DNA of 64,000 nucleotides. Source: Aquimarina algiphila (GTDB taxonomy: Bacteria > Bacteroidota > Bacteroidia > Flavobacteriales > Flavobacteriaceae). The DNA lies in the NCBI RefSeq assembly GCF_007489275.1, contig NZ_VLNR01000023.1, positions 1 to 64,000 of the forward strand, written 5' to 3'. The notes under the pieces are model-generated. The model worked only from the letters and a program-made list of their open reading frames with translations. It was not told where the DNA came from and searched no databases. Shown here in pieces: positions 1 through 6,416 of the stretch. A program made the translations under genes and the position numbers. Numbering within the stretch: the first letter of the stretch is position 1; each line of letters begins with the position of its first letter.

Positions 1-1
1 G

Positions 2-112
2 GGATTTAAAAATAGAATCTTATCAAAGATCACAGCAATGACCATTATTCAATATATCAATAGGTTTGAATTCAACAGAAATATAAACAACCTAAAAATT
101 AATATTAACTAA
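2..112 (+). pseudogene. C-terminal end of a probable IS982-family transposase (5' part outside window)
   Basis: Frame 2 is open from the window edge to a TAA at 110-112 and encodes 36 residues, including ILSKITAMTIIQYIN. This resembles the end of IS982-family transposases, where a KITAMTxxQYIN-like segment is followed by a short basic tail. The start lies outside the window, so it is unknown whether the element is intact. The family call rests on recalled similarity of one short segment and is tentative. Confidence 0.55.
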
Positions 113-127
113 ATGCACAACGGGTTA
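113..127. repeat. Possible right terminal inverted repeat of the IS982-like element
   Basis: Directly after the transposase stop lies ATGCACAACGGGTTA, the position where an IS982-type right end would be expected. The matching left end is outside the window, so the inverted repeat cannot be confirmed here. Confidence 0.3.
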
Positions 128-134
128 AATACAT

Positions 135-167
135 AAAAAAAACCTGAACATTTGTTCAGGTTTTTAA
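135..167. terminator. Rho-independent terminator
   Basis: CCTGAACA and TGTTCAGG form a short stem with an A run before it and TTTTT after it, so it can work in both directions. The same general design (A run, CC-GAAC stem, T run) recurs near 3440, 19600 and 28350. Confidence 0.75.
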
Positions 168-739
168 TTTAAACACTTTGATAATTATACCAAATCGATT
201 ATAAAATGAGATATGGATAATTTGAATTAGTTTTTGTTAGTTCAAGGCATAAAATTTCAGAATAGCCATAGCTATTGTTAAATTTTAAAACGAAGAAATT
301 GTAAAAAATAAACGAATTATATATCATGTTTTATGGTTGAATTGGTATTAATAGCTGATACGCATTACCCCCAACAAATCAGTTTTATATTATCAAATAG
401 TTTTAAACTATTAGTTTTTATATATCCAAAATTAGATCAAAACATATGTGAAATACAAAACAATGTTCTTGGTATTTATAAATTTAAACCACAAATTTAT
501 AAATACCACAGGGTTTTAATTTTATGATCAAAAGGTCGGTTATATTTAGATAATATTAACTTTTGTAATCAAATTAATTATCTTGGTACTCATAAAATCT
601 ATTTGGTTAGAATTTAATGAGGTGACTTCATACATGTAATACAATTTACGATATGTAAATCATTGATTTTTAATTGTTTATTTAAAAGGTATGGTTTTTG
701 GTTTCCATGGAGCAGATAAATGAAATTTTGTAAAAAATT
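168..739. other. AT-rich gap without a convincing gene
   Basis: About 570 bases of very AT-rich sequence precede the TPR/AraC regulator. An open frame of 64 codons at 333-527 has no recognisable domain and looks like chance. I see no RNA gene. The regulator's promoter probably lies near the right end, but I could not assign a clear TAnnTTTG box. Confidence 0.5.
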
Positions 740-2449
740 ATGCTTATGATTAAAAAGTATACATTTTTAGGTTACCTGTTGATACTGTTTGTTTATGCGA
801 ATCAGGTATATGGCCAAAATGAAAAAGAAGATAAGAATCAGAGTGATCTGGGTTATACTCAACTCAAAGCCTTAATTGCAAATCAAAAAACAGATAGTCT
901 TAAGGTCAAAACACTACAATCGTATTTATCTGAGTCCAAATCCCGTGCCGATACTCTAGGCATGGCAAATGCATATTTCTTTTTAGAACTCTTAGTAACA
1001 GAGGTTAAATTACAATATGCAGATAGCTTGATTGAGATCACAAAAGATAAAAAGTATATGAATTACCCTGCTAAAGGGTATTTGTTACAAGGTAATAGAC
1101 AATATGAATTGGGGAATTATAAAGAAGCTCTTGAGCTCTATTTAATAGCTTCAGAAGCTGCAAAAAAAAATGGGAACCAATATTTATACCGATCTATAAA
1201 ATTTAATATAGGACTATTAAAAAACAATGCAGGAGAAAGAGAAGAAGCCCAAACTATATTCTTGGAACACTTAAACTTTTTAGATCAGAATCCTAAATTT
1301 AAAAGCCCATCCGATTATAATAGAGTGCTTTTTGCTTTAACCGATTCATATGTTTACAGTAATCAATTTAGTAAGGCTAAAAGTTATATTGACCAGGGAA
1401 TTCGTCAAACATTAAAAGTGAACGATACATCTATATATTCTCATTTTGTAATGTACTCAGGGATGTATGAGTATTTTTCTAAAAACTATAAAACAGCAAT
1501 TGATAGTTTAGAAAAAGGAAAAGATATCATTAAAGATTTTGATGAGGTAAACACAAGAATGGCTATTTGTGATTACTATATAGCTAGATCATATAGGGCC
1601 TTGGGAAACAATGAAAGCAGTATATCATATTTTAAGAATGTAGATCATATTCTTAAGAAAACTGAAGATGTTATTCCAGAATTAATAGATACATATGATT
1701 ATCTAATAGCAGATTCCAAATCAAAAAATGATCTCGAGAAACAAATTGAATATATCAATACGTTGTTAAGATTGGATAGTATTCGGCATGCAAATCAGAT
1801 TTATTTGACCAAAAATATTAATGAACGATATGACACGGCAGAATTAATTGCTGAAAAAGAAAAATTAATTAATGAACTGCAGGAAGAAACATTTTTAAAA
1901 GAAGAAACAATAGCAGTACTCATTCTATTTTTAATTACATTAGTTATTCTCGTAGTGTACTTTTTTTATAGAAGTTATGCTAATAAAAGGCGTTTTTTGA
2001 ATTTGCTCGAAGAACAAAAAAATAAAGATCGAAGTCAACCAGAATTCAATGCTATTAGCAATACTATTTCAAAAAAAGAAGAGATTGATATTCCAGAAGA
2101 AGTTATAGCAACAGTATTAAAGAAGCTTCATGGCTTTGAGGAATCAGTTAGATTTTCTAAAAAACAGTACACACTTAATTCATTGGCCAAAGAATTACAA
2201 ACCAATAGCGCATATTTATCCAAAATTATCAATGTACATAAGAACATGAATTTTGCAAATTATCTTAATAATTTACGAGTTGATTTTGCTGTTGGTGAGC
2301 TTACTACTGATAAAGCATTGCGTTCCTACACTATTAAGGCCATTGCAGAAGAAGTCGGATTTAAAAACGCACAGTCATTTTCTTCTGCTTTTCATAAGAG
2401 AACAGGGATTTATCCATCCTATTTTATTAAACAATTAAATAACGGATAA
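740..2449 (+). CDS. Membrane-anchored TPR / AraC-type transcriptional regulator
   Basis: A 569-residue one-component regulator. An N-terminal signal or anchor segment (about residues 4-25, ending near VYGQ) is followed by TPR-like helical repeats (about 45-375; for example GNRQYELGNYKEALELY). A single membrane helix lies at about 390-411, then a charged linker, and a C-terminal AraC/XylS DNA-binding domain (about 470-569; TIKAIAEEVGFKNAQSFSSAF is the second HTH region). The predicted topology places the TPR sensor in the periplasm and the HTH in the cytoplasm. ATGs at 740 and 746 are both possible starts. It lies just upstream of four RiPP-like precursor genes on the same strand, so I infer that it senses or controls them. 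The signal it binds is unknown. Confidence 0.85.
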   Translation: MLMIKKYTFLGYLLILFVYANQVYGQNEKEDKNQSDLGYTQLKALIANQKTDSLKVKTLQSYLSESKSRADTLGMANAYFFLELLVTEVKLQYADSLIEITKDKKYMNYPAKGYLLQGNRQYELGNYKEALELYLIASEAAKKNGNQYLYRSIKFNIGLLKNNAGEREEAQTIFLEHLNFLDQNPKFKSPSDYNRVLFALTDSYVYSNQFSKAKSYIDQGIRQTLKVNDTSIYSHFVMYSGMYEYFSKNYKTAIDSLEKGKDIIKDFDEVNTRMAICDYYIARSYRALGNNESSISYFKNVDHILKKTEDVIPELIDTYDYLIADSKSKNDLEKQIEYINTLLRLDSIRHANQIYLTKNINERYDTAELIAEKEKLINELQEETFLKEETIAVLILFLITLVILVVYFFYRSYANKRRFLNLLEEQKNKDRSQPEFNAISNTISKKEEIDIPEEVIATVLKKLHGFEESVRFSKKQYTLNSLAKELQTNSAYLSKIINVHKNMNFANYLNNLRVDFAVGELTTDKALRSYTIKAIAEEVGFKNAQSFSSAFHKRTGIYPSYFIKQLNNG

Positions 2450-2528
2450 TAAGTTATATATACATTTTGGAATACTATTTGAATACTCTTCAAATAAATA
2501 ATAAAATTTAATCTATAAATTGACTATT

Positions 2529-2699
2529 ATGAAAACAAACAAAAGGAAAAGGGTTCTCAGTTTAGATAAAATCCAAATTAATAAATTAGAGAATATACAT
2601 GTAATTAGCGGTAAAGGAGACGGTAACCCTGTACCTATTACAAGGGATGATTTTGGATGTACAGTTATAACAAAAACAAGTCCGCTAGGGACCATATAG
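2529..2699 (+). CDS. RiPP-like precursor peptide 1 (class I lanthipeptide-type leader)
   Basis: A 56-residue small gene. The N-terminal half has the basic leader KRKRVLSLDKIQINKLENIH, nearly the same as in the three following genes. This matches the K-L-S-L-x-K-x-x-I-x-K-L type leader of Bacteroidota natural-product precursors. A GKG stands where a GG cleavage site would be expected. The C-terminal part is rich in T, S, G and P with one Cys (FGCT) and a KTSP motif. It is the first member of the array and starts 79 nt after the regulator. No modification enzyme or peptidase-exporter is nearby. The precursor identity is inferred from leader similarity and repetition. Confidence 0.7.
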   Translation: MKTNKRKRVLSLDKIQINKLENIHVISGKGDGNPVPITRDDFGCTVITKTSPLGTI

Positions 2700-2735
2700 A
2701 TCTAAAAAAATACTATTAATTTTTATAAAAATGTT

Positions 2736-2915
2736 ATGAAAACAAGTAAGAATAAAAGGGTGCTCAGTTTAGACAAGATTCAAATCAGTAAATTAGAGAA
2801 TATACATGTAATTAATGGTAAGGGGTGTGGTAATCTACCTCTTACAAGGGATGCTCCAGGATGTGTAGATACAACAAAAACAAATCCGATTCAAGGGACA
2901 GGAAATGGAGGTTAA
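2736..2915 (+). CDS. RiPP-like precursor peptide 2
   Basis: A 59-residue paralogue of peptide 1 with the leader SKNKRVLSLDKIQISKLENI and again a GKG junction. The core carries two Cys residues (GKGCGN and PGCVD), several Thr, the KTNP motif and a TGNGG tail shared with peptide 3. An ATG at 2731 opens only a two-codon frame, so the start is at 2736. DNA identity with peptide 1 is very high through the leader and drops in the core. That is the usual pattern of precursor arrays that diversify their product. Confidence 0.7.
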   Translation: MKTSKNKRVLSLDKIQISKLENIHVINGKGCGNLPLTRDAPGCVDTTKTNPIQGTGNGG

Positions 2916-2982
2916 TTAGTATTTTAGATACCTGCTTAAAAACTAGGGTTTTAATGGTATGAATCACAAAAATTATAATCAC

Positions 2983-3159
2983 ATGAAAACAAAGAAAAGT
3001 AAAAGGATACTAAGTTTAGACAAGATTAAAATTACTAAGCTAGAAAGCCCTCAACGTGTTAGAGGGGGATCTATTACATCTCCTGAAAGTACTGATATTT
3101 GGAAATGCGGTCCGATAATTAAAACGCTTCCAATTCAGGCGACAGGAAACGGCGGTTAG
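2983..3159 (+). CDS. RiPP-like precursor peptide 3
   Basis: A 58-residue paralogue from the MKT start used by all four copies. An upstream in-frame ATG at 2959 would add MNHKNYNH. The leader KSKRILSLDKIKITKLESPQ ends in a GG site (VRGGS). The core has one Cys (WKCGP), Ser/Thr residues, a KTLP motif and the tail TGNGG. The upstream 45 bases closely match those of peptide 4, so these two units are the more recent duplication. No function can be assigned beyond likely secreted modified peptide or bacteriocin-like precursor. Confidence 0.7.
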   Translation: MKTKKSKRILSLDKIKITKLESPQRVRGGSITSPESTDIWKCGPIIKTLPIQATGNGG

Positions 3160-3226
3160 CCAATGTTTTATATATTTATTTAAGAAACAGGGGTTTAACA
3201 GTATGAGTCATAAAAATTATAATCAC

Positions 3227-3391
3227 ATGAAAACAAGTAAAAATAAAAGAATACTGAGCTTAGAGAAGATTAAAATTACTAAGCTAGAAAACGCTCAAAA
3301 TGTTATGGGGGGATCTATTTCAATTCCACCAGACACAGACACTAAGATATGCGGTATTAAAACGGATCCTTTAAGTGGTGGATTGATTTAA
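3227..3391 (+). CDS. RiPP-like precursor peptide 4
   Basis: The last member of the tandem array, 54 residues from the MKT start. An in-frame ATG at 3203 would add MSHKNYNH, as in peptide 3. The leader SKNKRILSLEKIKITKLENA is followed by MGGS, a double-glycine-type site. The core contains KICGI and a KTDP motif, Thr/Ser residues, and ends in GGLI. A terminator at 3436-3467 closes the array, so the four genes may share one transcript. Confidence 0.7.
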   Translation: MKTSKNKRILSLEKIKITKLENAQNVMGGSISIPPDTDTKICGIKTDPLSGGLI

Positions 3392-3435
3392 TGTAAGAAA
3401 TATATCTTGATTAAGACAATTTTGTTACTGTAAAA

Positions 3436-3467
3436 ACAAACCCGGACATTAGTTCGGGTTTTTTTAC
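3436..3467 (+). terminator. Rho-independent terminator of the peptide array
   Basis: AACCCGGA and TTCGGGTT form a stem with a short loop and are followed by TTTTT. It lies 45 bases after the last peptide gene and ahead of the next regulator. Confidence 0.8.
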
Positions 3468-3562
3468 AGATATATTGATCAAGCTTATAAATTTGCAATA
3501 CAGAATAACATATACTACTTTTAAGAATAAATTTCGACTAAGATAAAGTCAACCCTTTTGTA

Positions 3563-4600
3563 ATGGTAAAGAAAATCAATGCCGAAATCAACAAAGTATA
3601 TTTTATTACAAAATATACGCTGGTTCATATTCTTGAGGGAACCGGTAATATCCAGGTTGACTTTAAGAGTTATCAGGATTGGGAGGATAAAGCCATTTAC
3701 CTGGAAAAAGGACAATATATCAAATTCATGTCAGACGATTTTGTAGTTCGGTTTATCGATTTTCCTGATGAAATACTATTTAAATCCAAAGACGTACGAA
3801 TTCTGTTTAAGCATCTTATTTCATTAGGGTATATCAATTTTAATGAATGTGAAGATTGTCAGTCTTTTCTAAATACTACTGTCTTTAATGATAAGATGAG
3901 TAATCTTATTGATGTTTCTACCGAACAGTGGTATTGGCAAAACCCTTTTCAAGCCAATAAAGAAGAATACCAGGTTATATTTGATGTAAAAGATGTAATA
4001 GATGCAGAATTTGCAAATCAGATCAATACAAAATCTTTAATCGATTTTATGGTGAATACCCGATATGATGTTCAGCATTTGGTTAAGGATAAAATTGGAA
4101 TTTCTATCCATAAACTAATACATAAAAAACAACTTACAGAAAGCAAAAAGGATATAGCATTTACAGATAAAAGTATTCAGGAAATTGCATACGATCAAGG
4201 GTTTAAAGATGCAGCATATTTTAATCGTTTTTTTAAGAACAAAGTAGGGCAAACCCCTAGGCAGTTCAGAGATAATTTTGATTACCAAAACAGAGATACT
4301 TTCTCACAGGATATTATAGCACTTATTCAGGAATTTCATAAAGAAGAACATGCTCTTGGGTTCTATGCCGAAGAAATGAATATTAGTGTAAAAACATTAT
4401 CAAAAAAGGTAAAACAAAAAATGAATACTTCTCTGGGGCAATTAATTCGTTTACAGATCATTTCATCTGCAAAGATGATGTTAGAAGAAAATGAAAATGT
4501 AAAAGATGTAGCTTATGCTTTAGGTTTTGAAGAGGCTAATCATTTTTCTTCATTCTTCACTAACTATGTAGGCACTTCGCCTACAAAGTACAAAAAATAA
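3563..4600 (+). CDS. Regulator with two AraC-type DNA-binding domains
   Basis: A 345-residue soluble regulator. The N-terminal 150 residues look like a cupin-like sensor region (VHILEGTGNIQVDF, DWEDKAIYLEKGQYI). Two AraC modules follow: the first at about 165-245 (SIQEIAYDQGFKDAAYFNRFF and VGQTPRQFR), the second at about 250-345 (VKDVAYALGFEEANHFSSFF and VGTSPTKYKK). A duplicated AraC domain in one chain is unusual. It follows the peptide-array terminator and may regulate either the peptides or the downstream SnoaL-like gene. Its ligand is unknown. Confidence 0.8.
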   Translation: MVKKINAEINKVYFITKYTLVHILEGTGNIQVDFKSYQDWEDKAIYLEKGQYIKFMSDDFVVRFIDFPDEILFKSKDVRILFKHLISLGYINFNECEDCQSFLNTTVFNDKMSNLIDVSTEQWYWQNPFQANKEEYQVIFDVKDVIDAEFANQINTKSLIDFMVNTRYDVQHLVKDKIGISIHKLIHKKQLTESKKDIAFTDKSIQEIAYDQGFKDAAYFNRFFKNKVGQTPRQFRDNFDYQNRDTFSQDIIALIQEFHKEEHALGFYAEEMNISVKTLSKKVKQKMNTSLGQLIRLQIISSAKMMLEENENVKDVAYALGFEEANHFSSFFTNYVGTSPTKYKK

Positions 4601-4708
4601 AAAGTACAATTTATAGCGTGTTTTTTGTAGCCTCTGCGAGGCTAATCATTTTCATATTTGCAATGTAATTACAACACACAATTTGTTTAACTACTTAAAA
4701 TATACAAA

Positions 4709-5062
4709 ATGAATATTAAAGAACAAGCAACCCAAATGGACAGCATAGTAACTCAAGGAGCTATCGTAGATGCTGTAAAGCAATTTTTTGCAGAAGACGC
4801 AACAACTTCAGATTATAATGGATTGGCAACTACCAATAAGCAACAGATGGTTGAAAAAATGGAAGGTTTTGCCGGAGCAATTGCAGAAGTTAATGGTATT
4901 ACACATCATCATACTATTGTAGATGGTAATGTATCTGCTTCAGAATTTACCTTTGACTTTAACATGAAAGACGAGAGTAAGATTTATTGGCATGAGATTA
5001 TTCGCAGAGTTTGGAATAACGAAGGAAAGGTAATACAAGAAGAATATTTTAACGCACAATAA
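4709..5062 (+). CDS. SnoaL / nuclear transport factor 2-like protein
   Basis: A 117-residue protein with the look of the NTF2-like alpha+beta barrel: an N-terminal helix with AVKQFFAEDATTSDYNG, then strands ending in WHEIIRRVWNNEGKVIQEEYF. Family members are small hydrolases, isomerases or binding proteins. No catalytic residues can be assigned from sequence alone. It lies 108 bases downstream of the double-AraC regulator and could be its target. Cytoplasmic, as no signal peptide is present. Confidence 0.7.
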   Translation: MNIKEQATQMDSIVTQGAIVDAVKQFFAEDATTSDYNGLATTNKQQMVEKMEGFAGAIAEVNGITHHHTIVDGNVSASEFTFDFNMKDESKIYWHEIIRRVWNNEGKVIQEEYFNAQ

Positions 5063-5132
5063 GGTCATATTTTGATGTATTTGACCAACACAACGAATTT
5101 AAAATAATAATAAAATATAAAGAATAGTAATA

Positions 5133-5606
5133 ATGAAAAACATAGTAAAAACAATAGTTGTCCTATTTGCTTTAGTAATAAGTACAACGCTATCTGCTCA
5201 GGATAACAAAGCAAATAATATTGATAATAGTAATATTGCTTTAGAAGGGTATAGTCCAGTGTCCTATTTGGATTTAAAAATTGCTCAAAAAGGAGTAAAA
5301 CAACATAAATCTGAATATCAAAAAGTGGTGTATTATTTTACATCAGCAGAACAAAAAGCAACCTTTGATAAGAATCCTAAAAAATATATTCCTGAATATG
5401 GCGGTTTTTGCGCTTTTGGAGTATACGCTGGCGCAAAGTTTAGACCAGATCCAAATAAATTTATAGTAAAAGATGGAAAATACTTCCTGTACCTGTACAA
5501 TTTAGAATTAGATGCTCAGCAATTATGGTTAGCAGAAAAAGATCATAACAAACTTGTTTCGACAGCAAATAAAAATTGGGAAAAACTTAGTAAAACACAT
5601 AATTAA
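5133..5606 (+). CDS. Secreted YHS-domain protein
   Basis: 157 residues. A signal peptide (about 1-22, cleavage after LSAQ) is followed by NIALEGYSPVSYLD and a YHS-like region with FTSAEQKATFDKNPKKYIPEYGGFCAFG. Members of this family are exported proteins with a YHS fold, which in other proteins binds metal. One Cys sits in GGFCAFG. It starts 70 bases after the SnoaL-like gene. A 10-bp perfect stem with a T run follows it at 5641-5695. The function in the periplasm is unknown. Confidence 0.8.
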   Translation: MKNIVKTIVVLFALVISTTLSAQDNKANNIDNSNIALEGYSPVSYLDLKIAQKGVKQHKSEYQKVVYYFTSAEQKATFDKNPKKYIPEYGGFCAFGVYAGAKFRPDPNKFIVKDGKYFLYLYNLELDAQQLWLAEKDHNKLVSTANKNWEKLSKTHN

Positions 5607-5640
5607 AAAAGACTAGTTTTAAGATTGATTTTTATGATGG

Positions 5641-5695
5641 CTAAAGCATATTGATTAATAATTTGTATTGATTGGTATGCTTTAGTTTTTTATTT
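5641..5695 (+). terminator. Terminator after the YHS gene
   Basis: CTAAAGCATA (5641-5650) pairs perfectly with TATGCTTTAG (5676-5685) across an AT-rich loop of 25 bases, and a T run follows. The long loop makes it weaker than the other terminators in the window. Confidence 0.6.
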
Positions 5696-5702
5696 TAGAA
5701 GG

Positions 5703-6281
5703 ATGAAAGAATTATTACAAGAAATATCCAGGTGTACCGTATGTTCTGAGCATTTAGAACTGGGGCCGAGACCTATAGTATCGGGAACAATAGAGAGTAA
5801 GGTTGTAATTATTGGTCAGGCACCCGGAACAGTAGTACATAGAACAGGTATTCCTTGGGATGATAAAAGTGGAGATAATTTGAGGAGTTGGATGGGAGTA
5901 GATAATGATACATTTCATAATGCTACAAAAGTAGGATTAGTACCTATGGGGTTTTGTTATCCAGGAAAAGGTAAGTCGGGAGATTTACCCCCGAGGAAAG
6001 AATGTGCTCCATTATGGCATAATCAACTACTGAAGCAAATGAAAAATGTAGAACTCACGATATTAGTAGGTAAATATGCTCAGGATTATTACCTAAAAGA
6101 AAAATCAAAACGAACATTAACAGAAACTGTTCATAGTTTTGAAAGCTACCTCCCCAAATACTTTGTTTTGCCACACCCTTCCCCAAGAAATAATATCTGG
6201 CAAGCTAAGAATGAATGGTTTGGGAAAGAGGTATTGCCTCGGTTAAAAGAAGAAATTAATCGTTTGGGACTGAGTTCATAA
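5703..6281 (+). CDS. Uracil-DNA glycosylase family protein
   Basis: A 192-residue member of the uracil-DNA glycosylase superfamily. The N-terminal part has the motif CTVCSEHLELGPRPI followed by VVIIGQAPGTVVHRTGIPWDD, the family's GQAPG uracil-pocket motif. The C-terminal LPHPSPRN corresponds to the HPSxRN motif that holds the catalytic-side His. A role in removing damaged bases is inferred from the superfamily. The two N-terminal cysteines (CxxC) recall iron-sulfur UDGs, but the full four-Cys set is not evident. The ATG at 5703 follows the preceding terminator closely. Confidence 0.8.
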   Translation: MKELLQEISRCTVCSEHLELGPRPIVSGTIESKVVIIGQAPGTVVHRTGIPWDDKSGDNLRSWMGVDNDTFHNATKVGLVPMGFCYPGKGKSGDLPPRKECAPLWHNQLLKQMKNVELTILVGKYAQDYYLKEKSKRTLTETVHSFESYLPKYFVLPHPSPRNNIWQAKNEWFGKEVLPRLKEEINRLGLSS

Positions 6282-6416
6282 AGCAGCAAATAGACTAAAT
6301 GTGATAACATTTTATCTATTCGTTGTATTGCTTAGGAATGGTTCAATATAAATTTGCAAATATCTCTATAGATTTTTAAGCGTAGTATGCTTTGAAATTA
6401 TACTTATTGCAAAATT

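Noticed and set aside
333-527. 64-codon open frame
   Set aside because: No domain, no promoter and strongly AT-driven codon content; probably chance.
2529-3391. Reading the repeated units as a CRISPR array
   Set aside because: The units are open reading frames of 170-180 bases with conserved coding, not short identical repeats with spacers.
4629-4645. Hairpin TAGCCTC-TGC-GAGGCTA between the double-AraC gene and the SnoaL-like gene
   Set aside because: It has no T run, so it is not a standard terminator, and it is too short to call an operator with confidence.
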